Source: Noviherbaspirillum sp. Root189
Lineage (GTDB): Bacteria; Pseudomonadota; Gammaproteobacteria; Burkholderiales; Burkholderiaceae_D
Reading direction: 5' to 3'
DNA length: 64,000 bases
NCBI RefSeq assembly: GCF_001428545.1
Contig: NZ_LMHZ01000023.1
Coordinates: 126,467-190,466 of the forward strand
Below the pieces are notes generated by a model. That model was not told the DNA's origin and searched no databases. It saw only the letters and a program-made list of their open reading frames with translations. Below are positions 56,356-64,000 of this stretch, piece by piece; within the stretch, counting starts at the first letter, position 1; each line of letters opens with the position of its first letter. Made by a program: the position numbers and the translations under genes.

Positions 56356-57596
56356 CAGCCGCTGAGAGCGTCGCGGAAGTCTGCTAACAGATCGTCCGTA
56401 TCCTCGATGCCAACAGAAACCCGGATCAACGATTCGGCGATCCCCATTTCAGCACGGCGCTCTGGACCCATCTCATAGAAGATCGTATGTGCGACCGGGA
56501 TAACCAGTGTCCTGGTGTCGCCGAGATTACTGGCCGGGATAGCAAGCTTCAGACGGTTAAGGTAATCGAAACAATCGATATCTTTTCTTAACTCGAAGCT
56601 AAACAAACTGCCGTAGCGTGAAAACAACTCGCTGGCAATGGCATGCTGGGGATGTGACTCGAGACCGGGGTAATACACGGCGGCGACACGGTCGTCAGCT
56701 TCGAGCATACGCGCGAGGGCAAGCGCGTTGGCGCACTCGCGGTCGAGACGCAAGGCCATGGTTTCGGAGCCGACCGAGATATGGTGGGCCGCTTCCGGCC
56801 CGAGGGTACCGCCGAAGTCACGCAAGCTTTTGGCGCGGATCTGGGCCATGCCCCATTGGGCCGGCGCATACTTTTTGTACGAATCGAAAATATTCGGAAA
56901 CTTAGTCCAGTCATACAGGCCGGTGTCGGTCAGGCTGCCGCCCAGGGCGTTGCCGTGTCCGCCAATGGATTTGGTTAGTGCATTGACAACCAGGCCTGCC
57001 CCGACCATCTTCGGACGGAAGAGATACGGTGAGGTCATCGTGTTGTCGACCACATACAGAATGCCGCGGTCGCGGCATAACTGGCCTATACGTTTGAGGT
57101 CGGCGATCTGTGTACGCGGATTGGCGATCGTCTCGACAAAGACGATGCGCGTCGCCGGGGTGATGGCGGCCTCGACGTTCTTGACGTCGGTGGCGTCAAC
57201 CATTGACACCTTGGCGCCCTGCCCGTTGACTGTTTGCCAGAGGCTATTGGTATTGCCAAAAAGGAAAGCGGAAGAGACGACGTGATCACCTTCACGGAGC
57301 AGCGCCTGCGCCACGGCACCGATCGCAGCCATGCCAGTTGAAAAACAGATGGTCGCCAGCCCCTGTTCCATCTTGGTGATCTTGTCTTCTAACGCGGACA
57401 CTGTCGGATTACCTTGACGGCCATAACGGTAACCAGGCTGTTTACCCTGAAAGACTTCGGCGAGCTGGCGTGCATCGCGATACCCGAAGGCCACCGAGGT
57501 ATGAATCGGCTTGTGCAAGGATCCATGCTCGATCGGCTTCTGGCGATCGCTATGCAGGATGGTGGTGGTGAATCCGTATTTTTTTATCTCGGTCAT
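56355..57596 (-). CDS. Cystathionine gamma-synthase-family PLP enzyme
   Basis: 413 residues, fold type I Cys/Met metabolism enzyme. The PLP lysine is K209 in NALTKSIGGHGNALGG; the phosphate-binding FSTGMAAIGAV and the YRYGRQGNPTVSALE segment are typical. It differs from the canonical MetZ (O-succinylhomoserine sulfhydrylase) of betaproteobacteria in these motifs, so substrate (O-succinyl/acetylhomoserine, cystathionine or methionine) is left open. Start ATG 57596; no ribosome-binding site, and a terminator-like hairpin ends six bases upstream. Confidence 0.85.
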   Translation of the reverse strand: MTEIKKYGFTTTILHSDRQKPIEHGSLHKPIHTSVAFGYRDARQLAEVFQGKQPGYRYGRQGNPTVSALEDKITKMEQGLATICFSTGMAAIGAVAQALLREGDHVVSSAFLFGNTNSLWQTVNGQGAKVSMVDATDVKNVEAAITPATRIVFVETIANPRTQIADLKRIGQLCRDRGILYVVDNTMTSPYLFRPKMVGAGLVVNALTKSIGGHGNALGGSLTDTGLYDWTKFPNIFDSYKKYAPAQWGMAQIRAKSLRDFGGTLGPEAAHHISVGSETMALRLDRECANALALARMLEADDRVAAVYYPGLESHPQHAIASELFSRYGSLFSFELRKDIDCFDYLNRLKLAIPASNLGDTRTLVIPVAHTIFYEMGPERRAEMGIAESLIRVSVGIEDTDDLLADFRDALSG

Positions 57597-57602
57597 GGCA
57601 AT

Positions 57603-57633
57603 AAAAAACCCGTTTGGCCTGCGCTAAACGGGT
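57603..57633 (-). promoter_or_regulatory. Terminator-like hairpin directly before the start codon (putative attenuator)
   Basis: Minus strand: 11-bp stem (ACCCGTTTAGC with GCCAAACGGGT, one G-U pair), tetraloop GCAG, then six T ending six bases before the ATG at 57596. No minus-strand gene lies upstream until purF at 63520, so this is unlikely to be a terminator of another gene. It would stop transcription before the coding region unless disrupted. The 57634-57938 stretch further upstream holds no recognised gene. Confidence 0.65.
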
Positions 57634-57721
57634 CGTAGGAAATTTAGGGCCGTTTTAGCAGAATTTGTTATGGGACTTTACCCTGGCGCCCGCAATCAGT
57701 TACAAATCGGCGCGAGCCTCC

Positions 57722-57757
57722 ATCGTATCGTAAAAATGAATGAACGCAAACTGTCAA
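57722..57757 (-). promoter_or_regulatory. Candidate promoter of the cystathionine gamma-synthase-like gene
   Basis: Perfect -35 TTGACA (57752-57757) with TACGAT (57722-57727, 4 of 6) at a long 19-base spacing. Transcription would start near 57715 and give a leader of about 120 bases that ends in the hairpin at 57603-57633. Confidence 0.4.
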
Positions 57758-57938
57758 GTTTTCAGCACTTTGGGGGACCAAGTATGCACTTCGTGGTCCT
57801 GCGAAGACGTAAATATTTTGCACTAAATCCTGAGCTAGTGATCCTAATCAAATAACAGCACCCCTTTTATGTGCATCTGGCAATCAGGCGAAATTTGCAT
57901 CGAAGACATGGGATACAGCAACGGGATTTGTAACATTC

Positions 57939-59426
57939 ATGCCAATCGATTTTAACCAGCTCGTTCTTCAGGAAACGCCGGACGCGATTATCGTAATGGC
58001 GCCAGACGGGAAGGTTGTACATTGGACAAGGGGCGCGGAGTTCGTGTTTGGATATACCGCAGCGGAGGCGGCAGGCCGCTCCCTGATGGAATTGCTGGTG
58101 CCCGCGGATCGCCTCGGTGAGGAACGCCGTTATATGGAACTAGCGCGTACCGCGGGACTGTGCAGCTATGAATCGATCCGCCGCAGGAAAGACGGCTCAT
58201 TGGTACATGTCGCTATCTCGATCAAGCTCATCCACGATCCGCAGCACGAAACGACTTACTTTCTGACGACGCAAAAAGACGTCACTTCACTCAAGGTGCT
58301 CCGTGATGCGAAGCTGCTGGAGGCAAAGTTCCGTGATCTGCTTGAATCGACACCGGATGGCATCGTGATGTCGAACTCGACCGGCCACATTGTGCTGGCC
58401 AATAGCCAGGCCGAGCGGCTGTTCGCCTATGAGTCTGGTGAAATGCGGGGACGTCCCGTTGAGAGCCTCCTGCCTGCGCGCTTGCGCGCCGGGGATGTCG
58501 GCCAGCGATCAAGTTATTTCGCGCAATCGCGTCCGCGCGCGATGGAAGACGGCCTGGAGCTTTACGGCTTGCGCAAGGATGGCACCGAGTTCCCCGTCGA
58601 GATCAGTCTAAGTCCGCTCGAAACGGAAGAAGGCGTATTGATATCGATCGCAATCCGGGACATCACGGAGCGCAAGCGCTTTGAGCGGGCCTTGTACGAA
58701 AAAAATCTTGAACTGGAAAAAGCGAACCAGGCGAAGGACCGGTTCCTTGCCAGCATATCGCACGAATTGCGCACGCCGCTCAACGCCATTATTGGCTTCA
58801 CCGGCACCCTGCTCATGCGCTTGCCCGGCCCCCTCACCAAGGACCAGGAGAAGCAACTAAGGACTGTGCAGCTCAGCGCCAAGCATCTTCTTTCGCTGAT
58901 CAATGATTTGCTGGATCTGGCGAAGATTGAATCCGGAAAGGTGGAACTGCTGGAGGAACCTGTGTCTTGCACCATGCTTCTACACAGTCTGGCTGACACC
59001 CTGATGCCGCTCGCACAGCAGAAAGGACTGCAGTTCCGCCTGGAGATGCCGGACAAGGAGATTCAGCTCAACAGTGACCGGCGAGCGATCAACCAAATCC
59101 TCATTAACCTTGTCAATAATGCCATTAAGTTTACCGAGACGGGAGAAGTCAGTGTTCATCTTGATGAAGTGACACATGAAGAATCCTCACTTGTCACCAT
59201 CCGCGTCTGCGACAGCGGAATGGGAATACCCGAGTCGGACCAGGAGAAACTCTTCGAGGCTTTTTCACAGATTGACTCGAGTTCGACCCGGCGATTCGAA
59301 GGAACCGGACTCGGGTTATACCTGAGTCAAAAGCTTGCAACCCTACTTCGAGGAAAATTGACTTTTAGCAGCGAGTTCGGCAAGGGCAGCATCTTTACGT
59401 TGACCATACCCAGAGACATGCAATGA
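57939..59426 (+). CDS. Soluble PAS-PAS sensor histidine kinase
   Basis: 495 residues, no membrane segment. PAS 1 at about 7-120, PAS 2 at about 130-250, a short coiled coil, HisKA with phosphorylated His275 (SHELRTPLNAIIGF), and HATPase_c with N box NQILINLVNNAIKF, G1 DSGMGIP and G2 GTGLGLYLSQ. No receiver domain of its own. The response regulator gene begins 73 bases downstream, so both likely form one signalling unit with the next gene. Confidence 0.93.
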   Translation: MPIDFNQLVLQETPDAIIVMAPDGKVVHWTRGAEFVFGYTAAEAAGRSLMELLVPADRLGEERRYMELARTAGLCSYESIRRRKDGSLVHVAISIKLIHDPQHETTYFLTTQKDVTSLKVLRDAKLLEAKFRDLLESTPDGIVMSNSTGHIVLANSQAERLFAYESGEMRGRPVESLLPARLRAGDVGQRSSYFAQSRPRAMEDGLELYGLRKDGTEFPVEISLSPLETEEGVLISIAIRDITERKRFERALYEKNLELEKANQAKDRFLASISHELRTPLNAIIGFTGTLLMRLPGPLTKDQEKQLRTVQLSAKHLLSLINDLLDLAKIESGKVELLEEPVSCTMLLHSLADTLMPLAQQKGLQFRLEMPDKEIQLNSDRRAINQILINLVNNAIKFTETGEVSVHLDEVTHEESSLVTIRVCDSGMGIPESDQEKLFEAFSQIDSSSTRRFEGTGLGLYLSQKLATLLRGKLTFSSEFGKGSIFTLTIPRDMQ

Positions 59427-59499
59427 AGGCATATCCATCCACATTAACTGTCTCGATCAACTCAATCGGGGTCCGGCGCTGCGCTTCGGGAGGTGTGCG

Positions 59500-59997
59500 T
59501 TGACAGCAAGGATTTTGCTCATTGAAGACCATCCCGCCAATTTGGAGCTGATGGCGTATTTACTTCATGCTTTTGGCCATACCTGTTTATGTGCGCCGAA
59601 TGGCACGGCCGGATTGGAACTGGCATTGAAAGAGTCGCCGGATCTGGTCATCTGCGACGTGCATTTACCCGTGCTTGACGGGTACGGTGTGATCCGGAAG
59701 ATCCGCAGCGATCCACACCTGCAGCATCTCCCGGTGGTAGCGGTGACCGCGCTGGCCATGGTTGGTGACCGCGAAAAGTTGCTTGCCGCGGGCTTCGATG
59801 GTTATATCAGCAAGCCTATCGAACCAGAGACTTTTGTCGGGACGATTGAAGAATTCTTACCGATTCCCTTGCCTGCTCCTGCCTCATGGAACGGTCCACA
59901 CGACGAAGGCCTTGCCAAGGCGCAAACCGAGGAGCAGCGCGCAACGCAAGCTGCGGAAAAAAACAGGAGTCCAGATGGCGACCATATTGATCGTTGA
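59500..59997 (+). CDS. Single-domain response regulator (CheY/DivK-like)
   Basis: 165 residues. Receiver domain at 1-125 with acidic pair ED (9-10), phosphoacceptor Asp53 (LVICDVHLP), Thr in VVAVTALAM and Lys in YISKPIEP. The last 40 residues are Glu/Gln/Ala-rich without a fold. No output domain. Start codon TTG 59500, supported by GGGAGG six bases upstream. It overlaps the next gene by 23 bases. Confidence 0.92.
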   Translation: MTARILLIEDHPANLELMAYLLHAFGHTCLCAPNGTAGLELALKESPDLVICDVHLPVLDGYGVIRKIRSDPHLQHLPVVAVTALAMVGDREKLLAAGFDGYISKPIEPETFVGTIEEFLPIPLPAPASWNGPHDEGLAKAQTEEQRATQAAEKNRSPDGDHIDR

Positions 59998-62900
59998 CGA
60001 TCACGTCCTCAATCGACAATTCCTCATGGCCCTGCTTGGGTATAGCGGCCACGATCTTATCGAGGCGGCAAACGGCGCGGATGGCCTCATGATGGCGAGC
60101 GCACGCCGACCGGACCTGATCATTGCCGACATCCTGATGCCGAATATGGATGGCTACGAATTTGTTACCCGCTTGCGCGCCCTGCCCACGATCGCCAATA
60201 CGCCCGTGATTTTTTACACGGCGACCTATCATGAGCGAGAGGCAAGCATCATGGCAATGGCTTGCGGCGTGCGCTGGATACTTCCCAAGCCATCCGACCC
60301 CGAACTCATTCTAAAAACCGTACATGAAGCGCTCGGCCAGCCGAATCCCGTCGTCGCACCGCTGGACACGCAACCGGCATTATCGGATGCGGGACCTCGC
60401 ACCGGACTCGACAACCAGCTCAATGAGTACCTGGTCGAACTCGAAACCAGCAGCAATCTCGTCTCTGAATTTGCGGAGAAGCAGGGAGGTGCCGCCGGTG
60501 ATGTGCAAGGGTTGCAACATGTGGTGCAACGTTTGTCGAATGCCTTGTCGAGCCTGCAGGCTGTCAGCCTTCGACTGACGGCACTGATCGAGTTGGGTAT
60601 CGAGCTGACCGCCGAACGTGAACCCAAGCGGCTGCTGGCTAGCTGCTGCCGCGTGGTCCAGGATATCTGTGTGGCGCGTTACTCGGCGATCGGCATCCTC
60701 AGCGAAGACGGAACGCGCGTCGATCAATACGTCACGCGTGGAATGGACGATGCTACTGTGGCACAACTGCTGCCGCCCGCACCGGATGCAGGTATCTTTC
60801 GTGACGTGCTTTCCGGGCGAGTACCGTGCCGGCTGACCGTGCTCGATGGCAGTCCGGAACGCGTCGGATTGCCGCGCAAGCATCCGGCGGTGCATTCCAT
60901 CCTCGTGGTACCCATTACGTCGCAGGACAAAGTGTTCGGCTGGCTTTATCTGGCCGACAAGCTGGAAGCGGGAGAATTCAGCGAAGTCGACGAACGCGCC
61001 GCGTCCACTGTCGCGGCTCAGCTTGCGGTGGTCTATGAAAACCTGCTGCTGTACGGTGAAATCCAGCGCCAGCACAAGCAGCTCACGACGGAAGTCAATG
61101 ACCGCAAGCAGGTACAGGATGCCTTGCGTCGAACACTGCGTGCCCGTACGGTAATGGCGGAATGCAATCACGTGATGGTGCATGCAACCAGTGAAAAAGG
61201 TCTGCTGGACGACATGTGCCGCACCGTCGTGGAATCCGGCGGTTATCAGATGGCCTGGATCGGCTATACCAACCCGGATGGCAGCCTGACCTCCATGGCG
61301 CGCTGTGGTTCCTTGCCAGGCCGGGATCATCAGATGGCGCAGAAGATACCCGGCGCGTCGATCGTGGCGCGTGAGCATGTAAGCAGTCCGGACATGTCCC
61401 GCTCGTGGGTGGTGATTGACGTCCCTCCCGACAGTTATGCACGTGATTCCGCTTCATTGGCTTCATTGGCTTCCTCGGCTTCATCAACGTCTTCACCGAC
61501 GACTGCTTCTGCGAGTGAACGAACGGACGAAACCGAGTTCGCGGTATCCCTCCCGCTGAAGTACGATGGTGAAGTCTTCGGTGTCCTGACCATTCACGAA
61601 GCCGACTCTGGCGCGTTCGATGCCGAGCAGATCGCCATGCTGGAAGAGCTGGCCGATGATATTTCATACGGCGTCAATAGCCTGCGTACGCGCGCCGCAC
61701 GCGAAAAGGCGGAACGCGATTTGCGAGCGACGGAAGAGAAGTTGTCGAGCATTCTCGATTCGATTGACAATGTGGTCTGGTCAGCCAGTGACAAGGGCTT
61801 CATCTACCTCAACTCGATTGCGGAGAAATTGTACGGCCGGCCACTGGAACAATTCTTTGACAATCGCAATACATGGTTCGAGGTGATTCATCCGGAAGAC
61901 CGCGAACGCATTCGCGACGCCCATCACCGGCTTGCCGTGACCGCAACCTTTACCGGGGAATACCGGATCGTGCGGCCAGACGATTCCGTGCGCTGGGTTG
62001 AGGAGCGCGCCAGGGCGATTCGCAGCAGCGACGGCAAACTCCTGCGCTATGACGGCATCGTGATCGATATCAGCAAGCGCAAGGAATACGAGGCGCGTAT
62101 TGAATACCTTGCCGATCACGATGCATTGACGTCGCTCGCCAATCGTAATCTCCTCGCTGACCGTATCATGCAGGCGATGGCCCATGCGCGGCGCAGCGGC
62201 GACATGCTGGCCCTGTTGTTTCTTGACCTCGACCGCTTCAAGAGCGTCAACGACAGCTTTGGCCATAGCCTGGGTGACAGTCTCCTGCTCGAAGTCGCGG
62301 GGCGTCTCAAACATGTCGTGCGCGAAGGCGATACCGTCGCACGGCAAGGCGGCGATGAATTCATCATCTTGCTGACCGACGTGCAAAGGCCGCAAGACGT
62401 GACCGCGGTAGCGCAGAAAATATTCGAGGCGTTTTCGACACCCTTCCATGTACAGGGTCATGAGCTGTTTATCTCGACGAGCATCGGCGCCACCATGTTC
62501 CCGGATGATGGCGACGACATTCAAGCCCTGCTGCGCAACGCCGATACCGCGATGTACCGGGCGAAGGACGAGCATGGCAACGCTTTCCAGTTCTATTCCC
62601 GCGAAATGAGCGAGCGCGCGTTGGAGCGTGCGGAACTGGAAAGCGCTTTGCGCCGTGCGCTTGACCGCAATGAATTTGAGCTGTTCTATCAGCCCAAGGT
62701 TGATGGCATGTCGGGTCGCATCATTGGCGCGGAGGCGCTGATACGCTGGCATCATCCGGTGCTCGGCATGGTGTCGCCTACCCGCTTCATCCCCATGGCC
62801 GAGGAGATCGGGCTGATTGTCCCCATCGGGGATTGGGTCATCCATACTGCCTGCGCGCAAAACAAGGCCTGGCAGGATGCCGGACTGCGGCCGATCAGCG

Positions 62901-63391
62901 TGTCGGTCAACCTGTCGGCGCGCCAGTTCAATCAGGAAGGGCTGGTCGACTCGATAGCGGAGGCACTCTGTTCCATGGGGCTGGATGCCAAACACCTGCA
63001 GCTGGAGCTCACGGAAAGCATGGTAATGAACAGCGCGGAACTATTCATTACCAAATTGCAGGAACTTAAAGACCTGGGCGTCCAATTGTCGATCGATGAC
63101 TTTGGGACCGGCTATTCCAGCCTGAGCTACCTGAAGCGCTTTCCGCTGCACCAACTGAAAATTGACCAATCCTTTGTGCGGGATATTGCGACCGATGCTG
63201 ACGACGCAGCGATTACCAGCACCGTGATATCGCTCGGGCACAGCCTGAATTTGAAGGTGATTGCGGAAGGTGTCGAGACCGAGGAACAGGTAGCGTTCTT
63301 ACGCGAACATCAGTGCGACGAAATGCAGGGGTACTTTTTTAGCAAGCCGTTGCCGGCTCATGATTTTGCGTCGCTGTTGCGGACGCATTGA
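59975..63391 (+). CDS. Response regulator with GAF-GAF-PAS-GGDEF-EAL (bifunctional c-di-GMP enzyme)
   Basis: 1138 residues from ATG 59975 (AGGAG ribosome-binding site; 23-base overlap with the previous gene). REC at 1-120 with Asp52; GAF at about 205-360; a second GAF-like domain at about 385-570 interrupted by a Ser/Ala-rich insert (about residues 490-515); PAS at about 590-700; GGDEF at about 710-880, intact at 792-796 with I-site REGD; EAL at about 890-1138 with EAL at 920-922, ELTESMVM, DDFGTGYSSLSY and AEGVETEEQ. Both cyclase and phosphodiesterase residues look intact, so it may make or degrade c-di-GMP depending on phosphorylation. Confidence 0.95.
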   Translation: MATILIVDDHVLNRQFLMALLGYSGHDLIEAANGADGLMMASARRPDLIIADILMPNMDGYEFVTRLRALPTIANTPVIFYTATYHEREASIMAMACGVRWILPKPSDPELILKTVHEALGQPNPVVAPLDTQPALSDAGPRTGLDNQLNEYLVELETSSNLVSEFAEKQGGAAGDVQGLQHVVQRLSNALSSLQAVSLRLTALIELGIELTAEREPKRLLASCCRVVQDICVARYSAIGILSEDGTRVDQYVTRGMDDATVAQLLPPAPDAGIFRDVLSGRVPCRLTVLDGSPERVGLPRKHPAVHSILVVPITSQDKVFGWLYLADKLEAGEFSEVDERAASTVAAQLAVVYENLLLYGEIQRQHKQLTTEVNDRKQVQDALRRTLRARTVMAECNHVMVHATSEKGLLDDMCRTVVESGGYQMAWIGYTNPDGSLTSMARCGSLPGRDHQMAQKIPGASIVAREHVSSPDMSRSWVVIDVPPDSYARDSASLASLASSASSTSSPTTASASERTDETEFAVSLPLKYDGEVFGVLTIHEADSGAFDAEQIAMLEELADDISYGVNSLRTRAAREKAERDLRATEEKLSSILDSIDNVVWSASDKGFIYLNSIAEKLYGRPLEQFFDNRNTWFEVIHPEDRERIRDAHHRLAVTATFTGEYRIVRPDDSVRWVEERARAIRSSDGKLLRYDGIVIDISKRKEYEARIEYLADHDALTSLANRNLLADRIMQAMAHARRSGDMLALLFLDLDRFKSVNDSFGHSLGDSLLLEVAGRLKHVVREGDTVARQGGDEFIILLTDVQRPQDVTAVAQKIFEAFSTPFHVQGHELFISTSIGATMFPDDGDDIQALLRNADTAMYRAKDEHGNAFQFYSREMSERALERAELESALRRALDRNEFELFYQPKVDGMSGRIIGAEALIRWHHPVLGMVSPTRFIPMAEEIGLIVPIGDWVIHTACAQNKAWQDAGLRPISVSVNLSARQFNQEGLVDSIAEALCSMGLDAKHLQLELTESMVMNSAELFITKLQELKDLGVQLSIDDFGTGYSSLSYLKRFPLHQLKIDQSFVRDIATDADDAAITSTVISLGHSLNLKVIAEGVETEEQVAFLREHQCDEMQGYFFSKPLPAHDFASLLRTH
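61451..61486 (+). repeat. In-frame 9-bp repeats inside the GGDEF-EAL gene
   Basis: Two exact copies of GCTTCATTG, then two diverged copies (GCTTCCTCG, GCTTCATCA), encoding repeated Ala-Ser-Leu/Ser units. Copy-number change would alter the length of the Ser/Ala-rich insert without a frameshift. Confidence 0.6.
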
Positions 63392-63439
63392 TGGTGTAAG
63401 TGTTACTGCGCATTCAGAATGAATGAATGGCACGCGGCT

Positions 63440-63462
63440 CCTTCCCCCTGGCAGGGGGAAGG
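63440..63462. terminator. Hairpin between GGDEF-EAL gene and purF
   Basis: Stem CCTTCCCCCT/AGGGGGAAGG with loop GGC, followed by TTGGGATGGGGGTTGAG. It lies between the two convergent genes. There is no U-run on either strand, and the form recalls REP-type repeats common in proteobacteria, so it may be both a repeat and an mRNA 3' end. Confidence 0.5.
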
Positions 63463-63519
63463 TTGGGATGGGGGTTGAGTGTCTCAAGTAATTACCGAGC
63501 TCTCAACTGCCGACGAAAG

Positions 63520-64000
63520 TTAATCCACCCTTGCCAGATTCAGATTCAGCTGCGAACGAACTGCATCTTCCACTTCAGGCTTCGGGTTGTTGCGCACCAC
63601 TTCGATACGATCGAGGTAATCGCGCGAAATGTCGCCGGTGACATAGACGCCATCGAAGCACGATGCCTCGAAGTTCTTCAGCAGCGGGTTCACGTCGGCG
63701 ATCGAACGCTTCAGCGATTCCACGTCCTGGTACACCAGCGCATCTGCCGTGATTTCGCGGCAGACCTCTTCTTCGGTACGACCATAGGCGATCAGCTCGT
63801 TGCGTGTCGGCATATCGATGCCATACACGTTGGGGAACATGACCGGCGGCGCTGCGGAGGCAAAGATCACGCGCTTGGCGCCGGAGTCACGCGCCATCTG
63901 CACGATTTCACGACTGGTCGTGCCGCGAACGATGGAGTCATCGACCAGCAGAACGCTCTTGCCCTTGAATTCGCTGCCAATCGCATTGAGCTTCTGTCTC
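63520..64000 (-). CDS. purF: Amidophosphoribosyltransferase (partial, C-terminal part)
   Basis: First enzyme of purine synthesis, transferring glutamine nitrogen to PRPP. Only the last 159 codons and stop are in the window; the frame is open to the right edge. The PRPP-binding loop VLLVDDSIVRGTTSREIVQM is visible near the edge, followed by ASAAPPVMFPNVYGIDMPT. In other betaproteobacteria metZ follows purF on the same strand; here a plus-strand signalling cassette follows. Confidence 0.95.
   Translation of the reverse strand, partial: RQKLNAIGSEFKGKSVLLVDDSIVRGTTSREIVQMARDSGAKRVIFASAAPPVMFPNVYGIDMPTRNELIAYGRTEEEVCREITADALVYQDVESLKRSIADVNPLLKNFEASCFDGVYVTGDISRDYLDRIEVVRNNPKPEVEDAVRSQLNLNLARVD

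Noticed and set aside
56355-57596. Naming the PLP enzyme metZ because it lies near purF
   Set aside because: Its active-site segment and N-terminus differ from the MetZ proteins that follow purF in betaproteobacteria, and it is separated from purF by three plus-strand genes.
57634-57720. Known SAM or SAH riboswitch before the cystathionine gamma-synthase-like gene
   Set aside because: I could not find the conserved cores of these riboswitches by eye. Only the final hairpin is clear.
57670-57855. 61-codon plus-strand frame before the histidine kinase gene
   Set aside because: It overlaps the proposed promoter and leader of the minus-strand gene, lacks a ribosome-binding site and has no recognisable features.

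Overview
The window reads as a chromosomal segment of a betaproteobacterium of the order Burkholderiales, most likely family Oxalobacteraceae (Herminiimonas/Herbaspirillum/Collimonas-like). This is inferred from gene order (tpiA-secG-tRNA-Leu-nuoABCDEFGHIJKLM; rpsO-pnp; ilvB-ilvH-ilvC ... pssA-leuA; an ECF sigma/DUF3619/DUF3106/RDD block) and from protein style; no 16S or database search was available. There is no rRNA, CRISPR array, phage or complete insertion sequence. Almost the whole window is densely coding.

Layout. (1) 1-12650, minus strand: the respiratory complex I operon nuoA to nuoM (nuoM runs off the left edge), preceded by a tRNA-Leu(GAG), secG and tpiA. (2) 14243-17846: a divergent pair, a zinc-free quinone oxidoreductase and a PAS-PAS-PAS-GAF-GGDEF diguanylate cyclase. 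(3) 17981-20628: pnp and rpsO. (4) 20805-28594: a BamE-like lipoprotein, then the branched-chain amino acid and phospholipid cluster leuA, pssA, a SIMPL-domain protein, ilvC, ilvH, ilvB. In front of leuA lies an unannotated 33-codon reading frame ending in a dense run of leucine codons, a good candidate for a leader peptide. (5) 29115-31309: ECF sigma factor with three co-directional small genes. (6) 31446-34613: a Tat-exported small subunit, a GMC flavoprotein and a membrane-anchored lipase. (7) 34660-38497: corA, a fasciclin-domain protein with an RpoE-like promoter, a TetR regulator and a LOG-family phosphoribohydrolase. (8) 38497-38640: a 144-bp palindromic repeat element. (9) 38688-56182: a complete-looking but rearranged MSHA-type (type IV) pilus locus. 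(10) 56355-64000: a cystathionine gamma-synthase-family enzyme with a terminator-like hairpin directly in front of its start codon, a plus-strand signalling cassette (PAS-PAS histidine kinase, single-domain response regulator, response regulator-GAF-GAF-PAS-GGDEF-EAL protein), and the 3' end of purF.

How it fits together. The pilus locus has two transcription blocks on the minus strand: first mshE-mshG-minor pilin-unknown 4-helix membrane protein-mshA-mshQ-mshC-mshD-mshO-mshP, then mshI-PilN-like-mshJ-mshK-mshL-mshM-mshN. MshE carries both copies of the 24-residue MshEN c-di-GMP-binding motif, and two c-di-GMP enzymes are encoded in the same window, so control of the pilus by c-di-GMP is a reasonable hypothesis.

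The most interesting non-coding signals are the putative leuA leader peptide, the hairpin plus U-run before the cystathionine gamma-synthase-like gene, the tandem repeat/palindrome array upstream of mshE, the twin hairpins in the mshA leader, and the 144-bp palindromic repeat.
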